Assembly: GCA_021781795.1 (NCBI GenBank)
Contig: JAJXWA010000009.1
Location: forward strand, 1-64,000
Direction of reading: 5' to 3'
DNA length: 64,000 nucleotides
Source of the DNA: Acidobacteriota bacterium
Lineage (GTDB): Bacteria; Acidobacteriota; Terriglobia; Terriglobales; Acidobacteriaceae
Positions 35,702-44,488 of this stretch are shown here, piece after piece. Numbering within the stretch: position 1 is the stretch's first letter; every line of letters begins with the position of its first letter. The notes under the pieces were generated by a model, which saw only the letters and a list, made by a program, of their open reading frames with translations, searched no databases and had not been told where the DNA came from. The position numbers were made by a program, and so were the translations under genes.

Positions 35702-37348
35702 TTATTTGGCCGCGGGTGTGAGCTTGAGCGTGTAGGCGTACTGGCAGCTTGCATCCGCGGGCAGGTTGACTTCGAGCGCGTCGGCGCCCTGGTTCCAGGT
35801 GGGCTTTGCGCTGGAGCCGAGGAGCTGAATGTTTCCAACGGGGATCGATGCGCCTTCATGCGCCCAGCCGAGTGCATGGATGACGGCCTTGTGCGCCGTG
35901 GGGCCTGACGCGGCCGGGCAGGCCATGCCGATGGCGTAGACGGTTGAGCCCTTCGCGGTGAAGCGGAAATCATCGGGCGTGTAGGGTTTGGTGTCGGTGT
36001 CGTGGAAGGCGCCGGCTTCGACTTTGGTGGGTCCTTCGCCGAAGGTCGTCCACGGGGTAGTCGCGTAGATGGCTTCGCCGTTGACCTTGAGCCATGCGCC
36101 CATGGCGAGCAGGGCGGAGCGGACCTCGTCGGGGATGGTGCCGTCGGAGCGCGGGCCGAAGTTGAGCAGCAGATTGCCGTTCTTGCTCACGATGTCCGCG
36201 AGCTGGTTGATGAGGAACTGCGGCGACTTGAAGGTGTCGTGTTCGATGTAGCCCCAGCTCTTGTTGCTGATGGACGTGTCGGTCTGCCAGTGCTGGGGGA
36301 CGATGTGGTCCTGCTGGCCGCGTTCGAAGTCCTGCACGGCGGCGGGGTAGTCGATGGCATAGTCCTTGAAGTTGATGACGCCGGTGTAGCCGTGGGCGGC
36401 TGCGTAGTTGTAGTAGAAGGCAGCGAAGCGCGTGACGGCGGGTCGCATGGCGGGCTGGCCAATCCACCAGTCGAAGTAGACGATCTCGGGGTGGTACTTC
36501 TCGACGAGCTCGGTGTCGCGGGCGAGCCAGTCGTTGGCCCAGGCTTCGCTGACGTAGGTCCAGTCATTGGTGAGGCCGCCTTTGCCGCTGATCCACTGAT
36601 GGGCGGGGCCGTAGAGGCCGGCGTTGCGCGGGTCGTTAACGTCGGAGCGGATGGCGCGGCCGCCGTCATAGAAAAAGTTGTGCTCGACGCGGTGGGAGCT
36701 GAGGCCGAAGTGGAGGCCCTGCGCGCGGACGGCTTGGGCGAGCTCGCCGAGGGTGTCGCGTTTGGGGCCCATCTTGGCAACGGTCCAGTCGCTGAGGCCG
36801 GAGTCGTACATGGAGAAGCCGTCGTGATGCTCGGCGACGGGGACGACGTACTGCGCGCCGGAGTCCTTGAAGAGCGCGGCCCACGCGGCGGGGTCAAAGT
36901 GCTCGGCGCGGAAGAGCGGGATGAGGTCCTTGTAGCCTTTTGCGGGATCGCCGTGGCCGTAGCGGGCCTGGAAGTCTTTGTAGGCGCCGTCACCGGGGTG
37001 GTACATGTTGCGCGGGTACCACTCGTTTTCCGCGGCGGGCACGGAGTAGACACCCCAGTGGATGAAGATGCCAAACTTGGCGTCCTTGTACCACTGCGGC
37101 TGCTGATACTTTTCGAGCGAGGCCCAGTCGGCGCGGTAGGGGCCGTCGTTCTGCTGCTTGAGCTCGTCGGCGAGGAGGCGGTTGCGCTCGGCGTCGTACT
37201 TGCTGACGGCCTGCTGCCACTCGTGGTCGATCTCGGCGGCGGACTTGATGCCGAGGGTGGGCGCGTAGGGGTCGGCGGGGGTGCTTTGGGCGAGGGCCAG
37301 AGGCACGGCGACGAGCAGCAGCGAGAGGGAGCAGGCCAGGTTCTTCAT
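35702..37348 (-). CDS. GH29 alpha-L-fucosidase, secreted
   Basis: A 548-residue enzyme with a signal peptide (about 1-20). The (beta/alpha)8 domain starts at WYKDAKFGIFIHWGVYSVPA (about 83-105). VVPVAEHHDGFSMYDS is the family's histidine-rich substrate loop, and IVYFDWWIG carries the nucleophile Asp293. NGNLLLNFGPRSDGTIP marks the end of the barrel and a C-terminal beta-domain follows. It removes alpha-linked L-fucose from glycans in the periplasm. The acid/base residue was not placed. It is downstream of the GH31 gene on the same strand, with a strong hairpin between them. Confidence 0.93.
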   Translation of the reverse strand: MKNLACSLSLLLVAVPLALAQSTPADPYAPTLGIKSAAEIDHEWQQAVSKYDAERNRLLADELKQQNDGPYRADWASLEKYQQPQWYKDAKFGIFIHWGVYSVPAAENEWYPRNMYHPGDGAYKDFQARYGHGDPAKGYKDLIPLFRAEHFDPAAWAALFKDSGAQYVVPVAEHHDGFSMYDSGLSDWTVAKMGPKRDTLGELAQAVRAQGLHFGLSSHRVEHNFFYDGGRAIRSDVNDPRNAGLYGPAHQWISGKGGLTNDWTYVSEAWANDWLARDTELVEKYHPEIVYFDWWIGQPAMRPAVTRFAAFYYNYAAAHGYTGVINFKDYAIDYPAAVQDFERGQQDHIVPQHWQTDTSISNKSWGYIEHDTFKSPQFLINQLADIVSKNGNLLLNFGPRSDGTIPDEVRSALLAMGAWLKVNGEAIYATTPWTTFGEGPTKVEAGAFHDTDTKPYTPDDFRFTAKGSTVYAIGMACPAASGPTAHKAVIHALGWAHEGASIPVGNIQLLGSSAKPTWNQGADALEVNLPADASCQYAYTLKLTPAAK

Positions 37349-37406
37349 AGAGCCGCATGGTAATTCCCGGCGAGAGCGGGGAGCAAATGCATCCAGAGGA
37401 TGTTTG

Positions 37407-37434
37407 GCCGCCGGCGAAAGATCTCGCCGGCGGC
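37407..37434. terminator. Strong hairpin between GH31 and GH29 genes
   Basis: GCCGCCGGCGA and TCGCCGGCGGC pair over 11 bases with a 6-base loop. There is no T-run on either side, so it is not a classical intrinsic terminator. It may stabilise the GH31 transcript end or weaken readthrough into GH29. Confidence 0.45.
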
Positions 37435-37454
37435 GGGCTAAGCGATTGGGCTAG

Positions 37455-40286
37455 TTAATGCGCGACTTCGGCCATCATGGCCTTGGCGCGGTTGAGGGAG
37501 TCGAGGCGGCGTTGTTTCTCCTGCTCCATGTTGGCCGGAGCGAGGTTGCCGCGGCTGAAGCGGCGGGAGTAGACGTCGAGGCGGCGCTGGGCGTCCTGCT
37601 CCAGCGCGGTCACAGCGGATTGCGCCTGGGGCAGGGTCTGGTGGAAGTGGGCAATCTCCTGCTGTGCGCGCTCGGGGTGATAACCGAGGCGGTCGCCGGT
37701 TTGCATCACGTCAATGAGCAGATCGGGCGGCTGGGAGACGGGCCAGGTCTGCTGCAGGGCGTCATAGGCGGCGCGGAGGCGCGTCATGGAGCCGGCGAAG
37801 CCGTCGAGCTCGCCACGGCGGGGGGTGAGTCCGCGGGTGCGGCGGACGACGATGGTGACCGGCTTGGCGGTGCTCTGCGCGGCGACTGGAATGACGGTGG
37901 TGAGGGTGTTGCCAATGAAGCTCCAGCCGACACTGCGTGCGGCAGACTTCTGAGAGACCTCTACCCCGTTGACTGTGACTGCGGCGGGCGGCCAGTCAGC
38001 GGGGAGGCGTAGCTCAAAGGCACGGGATTTCAACATGCCGGGGAAGCTGCCTTCCACGGGTCCGATTTCGACGGTGAGGGTGTCGCCTTTTTGCGCGGCG
38101 TGGATGGGTGTGCGGGTGAAGACGCCACGCTGGTAATCGGTGGACTTGCCGGAGTCCTCATAGACGGAGTAACTGGAGCTTGCGCCGGGCGCGAGCGGCC
38201 AGACATTGACGATGAGGGGATCGACTGGCTTCTGACCGGTGAACTCCATCGGTGGCTGCATGGGGACAATAGAGCCGGCTTTGAGGTAGATCGGGGTCTG
38301 GTCGATGGAGAAGCTGCGCTGGAGCGTGGCTGGGCCGGTGAAGTGTCTGCCGGTGGGCCACTCAATCCACTCGCCAGCGGGGAGCCAGACCGAACGCGTG
38401 GCGAGGCCAGAGGCTTTGTCGGCTGGCGAGACGACGGGGGCGGCGAGGATCTGGTCGCCGAAGAGGTACTCGTCTTTGCTGGCGTAGGCTTCGCTGGACT
38501 CAGGCCAGTCATAGTAGAGCGGGCGGAGGAAGGCGATGCCGGTGTCGTAGGTGCGGCGCGCCTCGGTGTAGAGATAGGGCTCCATCGCGTAGCGAAGCTG
38601 GAAAGTATCGCGCAGGATGGAGGAGTACGGCTCAGGATAGGCCCAGATGCGGCGCTCGGAGTCGGGGTTCTTGGTGGTGTGGGTGCGCAGGATGGGCGAG
38701 AAGGCTCCGAACTGGACCCAGCGCGTGTAGAGCTCGGGATCGACGGCGCCGGGCATGTGGCCGCCGATGTCGTGGCTCCAGTAGGCGTAGCCGACATTGG
38801 CTGCGGTGGCGGTGAACCAGGGCTGGAAGGCAAGCGAATCCCAGACGGAGATGGTGTCGCCGGAGAAGCCAATCTGGTAGCGGTGGTTGCCGAGGCCGCC
38901 CCAGCGGTGGAAGAGCAGCGGGCGCTTGCCCTCGCGCTGCTGGTCGGTGAAGTGGAGGTAGTTGAGCCACCAGGTGTTGTTGACGCCGGGGAGCTTGGTG
39001 TTGGGCTCCTGCTGCCAGTCAAGCCACCAGAAGTCGATGCCCTGCTGCTCGAGCGGGTGCAGGACGAGGTTGAAGTAATTGACGACCCACTTCTTGTTGG
39101 TGGGGTCGAAGGGGACATATTTTTTAGTGGCGGGGTCGATGCCCATGGCACGGGCCATGGCGGGATAGGCGGCCTCCCACGGCTGGATGCCGGAGGCGGG
39201 GTGGAGATTGAGAGTGGCCTTCAGGCCGTCGGCGTGCATGTTGTCGAGGAATTGTTTGGGGTCAGGGAAGAGGAGCTTGTTCCACGTGTAGCCGGACCAT
39301 CCGAGGGTGTGATTGACACCGAGTGCGCGGGCGGCGGCGTCGGACTGGTCGGTTTCGCCCATGGCTTTGAGCTGCTCGTAGTTGATGTGCCAGTCCATGT
39401 CGATGACGAGAACGTCGAGGGGCGTGGAATTCTGGCGGAAGCCGCGCGTGAGCTCATCAAGTTCCTGGTCGCTGTAGGACCAGTAGCGGGACCACCATGC
39501 GCCGAAGGCGAAGCGCGGCGGCAGCGGGATGCGGCCCGCGACCTGCACGTAGTCGCCGAGGGCCTGGCGGTAGTCGTGGCCATAGCCGAAGAAGTACCAG
39601 TCCTGGCGGTCGCCGGCGGGGCGCTCCATGACCCAGGGCCAGGGGGACTTATCACCTTGAAGGAAACGGAAGTCGGCGGAGTCAAAGAGCGGGCCGGTGG
39701 AGTCATCGACGAGTGCCCAGCCCGAGCGCGAGACGAGGCCCTGGCCGATGGGCTCGCGGGTCTTGCTACCGAGAGCGCCGTCGAGTGTGCGCGTCGTGCC
39801 CTGGAGGTTGTCGGGGTCGGCCATGCCGGGATGCCACGTGACTGGTTTGCCGGATACGGTGAGGGTTATAGCGAGGTTGCCTGGCGTGAACTGGCCGTCC
39901 CCAGTGGGCGCGTAGGTGAGAGTGAGGGATTCGGTCTTGAGGGTGAGATTCCTGCCGCTGACCGATTGCGTGAACTTCGGCACGGGCATGCGGCGGTTGA
40001 GGAAGACGAAGGAGGCGTGGTCTTCAAACTTGCCGTCGGCGGCCCACTCCATGCGGATGAGCTGCGGAGTGAGGACGGTGAAGCGCGCGTTGCCAAGGGT
40101 GACGACGGCTTTGGGGTCGGCGACGGGGTTGTCGGCGGGCGGCTCGGCCTGGGCGGCGCGGGCGATGGCGGATTTGGTCGGCGTTGGGTTCTGTGCGTGG
40201 GCCATAGCTGGGTTGTGAATCTCTGCTCCGAGTGTGATAGCGGCTGTGACGGCGAATGCGGCAATGGAATGCAAGTTTGGATGCAC
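37455..40286 (-). CDS. GH31 alpha-glucosidase/alpha-xylosidase, secreted, with C-terminal helical extension
   Basis: A 943-residue enzyme with a signal peptide (about 1-31). An N-terminal beta-sandwich is followed by the (beta/alpha)8 barrel, with LDVLVIDMDWH, the nucleophile Asp423 in WWLDW and the acid/base Asp477 in FSGD. YWSHDIGGH is another diagnostic. Proximal and distal C-terminal beta domains (DUF5110-like) reach about residue 810. The last 130 residues are predicted helical and Gln/Arg-rich (AQQEIAHFHQTLPQAQSAV...) and are not part of usual GH31 enzymes. It acts on alpha-glucosides or alpha-xylosides such as xyloglucan fragments; substrate not determined. It precedes the GH29 gene. 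Confidence 0.92.
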   Translation of the reverse strand: MHPNLHSIAAFAVTAAITLGAEIHNPAMAHAQNPTPTKSAIARAAQAEPPADNPVADPKAVVTLGNARFTVLTPQLIRMEWAADGKFEDHASFVFLNRRMPVPKFTQSVSGRNLTLKTESLTLTYAPTGDGQFTPGNLAITLTVSGKPVTWHPGMADPDNLQGTTRTLDGALGSKTREPIGQGLVSRSGWALVDDSTGPLFDSADFRFLQGDKSPWPWVMERPAGDRQDWYFFGYGHDYRQALGDYVQVAGRIPLPPRFAFGAWWSRYWSYSDQELDELTRGFRQNSTPLDVLVIDMDWHINYEQLKAMGETDQSDAAARALGVNHTLGWSGYTWNKLLFPDPKQFLDNMHADGLKATLNLHPASGIQPWEAAYPAMARAMGIDPATKKYVPFDPTNKKWVVNYFNLVLHPLEQQGIDFWWLDWQQEPNTKLPGVNNTWWLNYLHFTDQQREGKRPLLFHRWGGLGNHRYQIGFSGDTISVWDSLAFQPWFTATAANVGYAYWSHDIGGHMPGAVDPELYTRWVQFGAFSPILRTHTTKNPDSERRIWAYPEPYSSILRDTFQLRYAMEPYLYTEARRTYDTGIAFLRPLYYDWPESSEAYASKDEYLFGDQILAAPVVSPADKASGLATRSVWLPAGEWIEWPTGRHFTGPATLQRSFSIDQTPIYLKAGSIVPMQPPMEFTGQKPVDPLIVNVWPLAPGASSSYSVYEDSGKSTDYQRGVFTRTPIHAAQKGDTLTVEIGPVEGSFPGMLKSRAFELRLPADWPPAAVTVNGVEVSQKSAARSVGWSFIGNTLTTVIPVAAQSTAKPVTIVVRRTRGLTPRRGELDGFAGSMTRLRAAYDALQQTWPVSQPPDLLIDVMQTGDRLGYHPERAQQEIAHFHQTLPQAQSAVTALEQDAQRRLDVYSRRFSRGNLAPANMEQEKQRRLDSLNRAKAMMAEVAH

Positions 40287-40488
40287 AACTTCCCCCTGTC
40301 GTTTGAACTGATCAAGGGAAGGCTACCACTGGCTGGGCAGGGGTTGCAGGGCGGGGAAAGCGGCAGGTGCAGCGGATTCGTGCCCGGGCGCGTCTAATTC
40401 ACTGGATGGTATACTTGCGGCTAAGACCGCCTTGCGAGGCCCCTTCACGGCGACCGTCGCACCTGCCGTCCGGAGGTTCGTTCTATCT

Positions 40489-42120
40489 ATGACCCCTCGC
40501 GCCCGCCGCGCAGCCTTTTTCCTCGTCATTTTCTTCAGTGTTTGCGCCGTTGTGGGCAGTGTGATGCAGCGCAAGGTGGGGGCCCAGTCGTCGGAAGACG
40601 AGAGCCAGATCCGCGATAACCTGAAGAATTTCAGCGATGTATACGCTCTTGTGGAGAAGAACTACGCTGAGCCGCTGAGCGGCGACAAGGCGGATGGGGC
40701 GATCTACGACGGGGCGATACCCGGGATGCTGCGGGTGCTGGACCCGCACTCCAACTTCTACGATCCGAAGGCCTATGCCCGGATGCAGGAAGACCAGCGC
40801 GGCCACTACTACGGCGTTGGCATGGTCATCCAGCAGCAGGGCAACAAGGTCTATGTGATTACGCCGTATGAGGGGACGCCTTCGTACAAGGCGGGCATCC
40901 GGCCGGGGGACGTGATCTCGGCAATCGACGGCAAGTCGGCGGAGGGCATGACCTCGGACGCCGTGGCGAAGTCGCTGAAAGGGCCCAAGGGCACGCACGT
41001 GCAGGTGACGATGGTGCGCGAAGGGCAGGCGCAGCCGTTAGTGTTTGACCTAGTGCGCGATGAGATTTCGCACCCCTCCGTGGACCTAGCGTTTGAGATT
41101 AAACCGGGTATCGGATATATCCATCTGACTCAGTTCCAGGAGACGACGGGCCAAGAAGTAATCGATGCGATCGGCGGTTTCGGCGATCTGAAGGGACTGG
41201 TCTTCGACCTGCGCGGCAATCCCGGGGGCCTGCTGAGCCAGGCAGTAGAAGTATGCGACCATCTGCTCTCCAAGGGGCAGGTGATTGTGTCGCAGCGGGG
41301 ACGCGCGTATCCCGACCAGGTGTACACGGCGACGCACGGAAACGGCGGAAAGACCTTCCCGATTGTGGTGCTGGTAAACCGGAACACAGCGTCGGCGGCG
41401 GAGATTGTCTCCGGCGCGTTGCAGGATCATGATCGGGCGCTGATTGTGGGCGAGACGACTTTTGGCAAGGGTCTGGTGCAGACGGTCTATAACCTGAGCG
41501 AAAACACCGGGCTGGCGCTGACGACCTATCACTACTACACGCCGTCGGGACGGCTGATCCAGAGGAACTACTCAGGCGTATCGTTGTATGACTACTACTA
41601 CAACCACGCCGGGGCGATGCCGTCGAACTCGACCAATCGCGAGGTGAAGTTCACCGACAGCGGGCGGACGGTGTACGGCGGCGGCGGCATCACGCCGGAT
41701 GAAAAGATCGAATCGCCGAAGAACAACGCGTTTCAGGATGAGCTTCTGTATCGCTCTGCGTTCTTCCACTATGCGCCGCACTACCTCGCCAGCCACACCG
41801 TCGATAAGGACTTTCAGGTGGACGATGCGGTGATGAAGGACTTCAAGGTCTACCTGACGAGCCAGAACATTCCCTGGACGGAAGCGGACCTGAACGGCGT
41901 GCTGGACTGGGTGAAGATCAATATCAAAGAACAGATCATCACCAGCCAGTTTGGTCAGTTGCAGGGGCTGCGTGCGCTGGCAGACTGGGACCCGATGATC
42001 CAGAAGGCGATGGGCTATCTGCCGGAGGCGCAGGCGCTGGAAGATACGGCGCACAAGGTGCTGGCGCAGAAGGCCGAGGCGCGGGGGATGGCGCCGCTGG
42101 ACAACTCTTCTCCGAGATAA
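40489..42120 (+). CDS. S41-family C-terminal processing peptidase
   Basis: A 543-residue periplasmic protease. The signal anchor is AAFFLVIFFSVCAVVGSVM. A PDZ domain covers about 120-200 (GVGMVIQQQGNKVYVITPYEGTPSYKAGIRPGDVISAIDG), and the protease core follows with Ser302 (NTASAAE) and Lys327 (FGKG), the Ser/Lys dyad spaced 25 residues apart as in CtpA/Prc. It cleaves periplasmic or cell-wall-associated proteins from their C-termini. ATG 40489 is chosen, with GGAGGT at about 40472-40477; the frame extends to 40432. Confidence 0.92.
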   Translation: MTPRARRAAFFLVIFFSVCAVVGSVMQRKVGAQSSEDESQIRDNLKNFSDVYALVEKNYAEPLSGDKADGAIYDGAIPGMLRVLDPHSNFYDPKAYARMQEDQRGHYYGVGMVIQQQGNKVYVITPYEGTPSYKAGIRPGDVISAIDGKSAEGMTSDAVAKSLKGPKGTHVQVTMVREGQAQPLVFDLVRDEISHPSVDLAFEIKPGIGYIHLTQFQETTGQEVIDAIGGFGDLKGLVFDLRGNPGGLLSQAVEVCDHLLSKGQVIVSQRGRAYPDQVYTATHGNGGKTFPIVVLVNRNTASAAEIVSGALQDHDRALIVGETTFGKGLVQTVYNLSENTGLALTTYHYYTPSGRLIQRNYSGVSLYDYYYNHAGAMPSNSTNREVKFTDSGRTVYGGGGITPDEKIESPKNNAFQDELLYRSAFFHYAPHYLASHTVDKDFQVDDAVMKDFKVYLTSQNIPWTEADLNGVLDWVKINIKEQIITSQFGQLQGLRALADWDPMIQKAMGYLPEAQALEDTAHKVLAQKAEARGMAPLDNSSPR

Positions 42121-42153
42121 CAATCGGATGCGAAGGGCCCGAGGCTCCGCGCT

Positions 42154-43221
42154 TTACGGCTCGTCGTTGTAGACGCCCAGCTGGAGCGCGCCGCCCTCGG
42201 CGATGCGCGCGCGAAACATACCGGGCGTATTGAAGCTCCAGGCCATCTGGCCGTCGGGCGTGATGGCGATGACGCCGCCGTCGCCGTGCAGCGCGACGAG
42301 TTCCTTGTGGATGACTTGGTCGGCTGCCAGCTGCAGCGGCATACCCTTGAACTGAACCAGATTGCAGACCTCGCGTGCGACGGTGAGGCGAATGAAGTAT
42401 TCGCCGGTGCCCGTGCCGGAGACGGCGCAGGACTGGTTGGATGCGTAGGTGCCTGCGCCGATGATGGGCGAGTCGCCGACGCGGCCCCAGCGCTTGGCCT
42501 GCGTACCGCCTGTGGATGTGCCTGCGGCGATGTGACCGAAGCGGTCGAGCGCGACGACGCCGACGGTGCCGTACTTGTGCGCATCGGGCGGCTCGATCTG
42601 CGCGATGGGCGCGGCGGGCGCGGGCGGGGCACCGGCGGGCCGCGGCGGGATGGGCAGGCCTTCCTTCTTCAGTTGCTTGACGAGCGACTGCCAGCGGCGC
42701 TCGGTGAAGAAGAAGCGGGGATCGACCTCTTCGAGGCCGATGGATTGGGCGAATTCATCTGCGCCATCGCCGACGAGCATCACATGCGGGGATTTTTCCA
42801 TGACGGCGCGGGCGAGGCTGATGGGATGGCGCGTGCGCGTGACCTCGGCTACGGCGCCGGCGCGGAGAGTTGCGCCGTCCATGATGGCCGCGTCGAGCTC
42901 GTTTTTGCCGTTTGCGGTGAAGACTGCGCCGCGGCCTGCGTTGAAGAGAGGATTGTCTTCGAGGATGCGGATGGAGGCCTCAATAGCGTCGAGCGCGGAG
43001 CCGTTACTGTCGAGGACTTTGGACCCTGCTTCGATGGCTTCTTTCAATCCGGCGCGGTAGGCGGCTTCGGTTTTGGGGTCCATGCTGGCGCGCTCGATGA
43101 CGCCTGCGCCGCCATGGAGCACGATAGCCCAGCGATGCGCGGGGGCCGTTTGCTGGCCGGAAGTTGAGATGCTGATGGCGGCAACGGCAGCGAAACAAAG
43201 CAAGCTTCTCCACGGCTTCAT
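42154..43221 (-). CDS. Secreted isoaspartyl peptidase/L-asparaginase (Ntn hydrolase)
   Basis: A 355-residue precursor with a signal peptide (about 1-23). It is autocleaved before Thr219 (KYGTVGVVALD) to give alpha and beta subunits. HGGAGVI, NAGRGAVFT and GRVGDSPIIGAG are family motifs. The enzyme hydrolyses beta-aspartyl dipeptides and asparagine in the periplasm. A Pro/Ala-rich stretch precedes the cleavage site. ATG 43221 with GAGG eight bases upstream is preferred over GTG 43230. A paralogue lies at 45854-46813. Confidence 0.92.
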   Translation of the reverse strand: MKPWRSLLCFAAVAAISISTSGQQTAPAHRWAIVLHGGAGVIERASMDPKTEAAYRAGLKEAIEAGSKVLDSNGSALDAIEASIRILEDNPLFNAGRGAVFTANGKNELDAAIMDGATLRAGAVAEVTRTRHPISLARAVMEKSPHVMLVGDGADEFAQSIGLEEVDPRFFFTERRWQSLVKQLKKEGLPIPPRPAGAPPAPAAPIAQIEPPDAHKYGTVGVVALDRFGHIAAGTSTGGTQAKRWGRVGDSPIIGAGTYASNQSCAVSGTGTGEYFIRLTVAREVCNLVQFKGMPLQLAADQVIHKELVALHGDGGVIAITPDGQMAWSFNTPGMFRARIAEGGALQLGVYNDEP

Positions 43222-43299
43222 AGTGCGCACCTCGTGGCTCTCATGCTACATCGGGGCGCTGCGGAATCGCGCGGTATCGCTGATGTAGTATCGCAGTCA

Positions 43300-44379
43300 A
43301 TGAGGATGCGTTTTTCCGGTTTTATTGGGTGGGCGATGATCGCCGCGTGCGGTGCAGCGGCTTTCGCGCGGCCGCGGCCGATCGTGGTGAAGGTCGTTGT
43401 GGTGACGATGTTCGAGCAGGGGCAGGACACAGGCGACGCGCCGGGCGAACTGCAGTACTGGGTGGAGCGCGATCATCTGGACCGGGTATACGCGATGCCG
43501 GCGGCGTATCACGCGGTGCGCATGAACGCGCAGGGCGAGATGGCCGTTCTGACGGGGCAGGGGACGGCGAATGCGGCGGCGACGATTACTGCGCTGGGCC
43601 TGGACCCGCGCTTCGATCTAAGGCACGCGTACTGGCTTGTGGCTGGGATTGCGGGAGCCACTCCGGAGCGGGCTTCGCTGGGTTCGGCGGTGTGGGCACG
43701 ATGGGTGGTGGATGGCGACCTCGGGTATGAACTGGACGCGCGCGAGATGCCGCAGGAGTGGACGACGGGATATATTCCGCTGCGCAAAGCACAGCCGTTT
43801 GAAGAGCCGGCGACGCCTCTGGATGGACAGGTCTATGCGTTGAATGCGAGGCTGGCGGAGTGGGCGTATGGGCTGACGCGCGACGTTGCGCTCGCGGACA
43901 CGGAGAAGCTGCGCGAGGCGCGGAGCCATTTTGACGGAGCGATGGCGCAGAGACCGCCGTCCGTAACGATGGGCGATGAGATCTCTTCCTCGACGTACTG
44001 GCATGGAAATCTGATGGATGCGTGGGCGACGAGGTGGGTGAGCTATTTTACCGGCGGCAAGGGCGCGTTTGTGACGACTGCGATGGAGGACACCGGTACG
44101 CTGCTGGCCTTGAAGAATCTGAGCCGCGCGGGGCGCGTGGACTGGAAGCGCGTGATGGTGCTGCGCACCGTGAGCAACTATGACCGGCAGCCGCGGGGCA
44201 CGAGCGCGGCCGCGAGCCTGGCTCAGCAGAGGGTGGGAGCGTACAGTGCATATCTTCCTTCGCTCGAAGCGGCTTATACTGTGGGGCACACAGTGGTGCA
44301 GCAGGTGTTGAGCCTCTGGCCGCAGGATGAAAGGGCGACGATTGGGAGCGAAGCTCCTTCGATCCGCGAGCAGAAATAG
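43300..44379 (+). CDS. Purine nucleoside permease (NUP)-family protein, exported
   Basis: A 359-residue protein with a signal peptide (about 1-24). VVVVTMFEQGQDTGDAPGELQYWVERD, LTGQGTANAAATITALGLDPRFDL and YWLVAGIAGATPERASLGSAVWARWVVDGDLGYELDARE match the NUP family, named after a yeast purine nucleoside permease but structurally related to nucleoside phosphorylases. No membrane segment is seen beyond the signal, so a periplasmic binding or phosphorylase-like role is more likely than a channel. It starts at ATG 43300 (or 43306), divergent from the asparaginase gene. Confidence 0.85.
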   Translation: MRMRFSGFIGWAMIAACGAAAFARPRPIVVKVVVVTMFEQGQDTGDAPGELQYWVERDHLDRVYAMPAAYHAVRMNAQGEMAVLTGQGTANAAATITALGLDPRFDLRHAYWLVAGIAGATPERASLGSAVWARWVVDGDLGYELDAREMPQEWTTGYIPLRKAQPFEEPATPLDGQVYALNARLAEWAYGLTRDVALADTEKLREARSHFDGAMAQRPPSVTMGDEISSSTYWHGNLMDAWATRWVSYFTGGKGAFVTTAMEDTGTLLALKNLSRAGRVDWKRVMVLRTVSNYDRQPRGTSAAASLAQQRVGAYSAYLPSLEAAYTVGHTVVQQVLSLWPQDERATIGSEAPSIREQK

Positions 44380-44488
44380 CGATTGATTGTTCCGTAGGAC
44401 TCAGTTGCGTGTCCTACCTTTGCAGGACTTCCTGTTATAGATTTGCATCAGCCTTGGCAGACCGCGGGACAGTGAGAGTTGCCTACCC

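Noticed and set aside
36002..37363. Plus-strand open frame (453 residues) opposite GH29
   Set aside because: Shadow of the alpha-L-fucosidase gene; no ribosome site, no family, biased composition.
38091..40397. Very long plus-strand open frame (768 residues) opposite the GH31 gene
   Set aside because: Low-complexity Gly/Val/Glu/Asp translation without motifs; it mirrors the codon use of the well-supported GH31 gene on the other strand.
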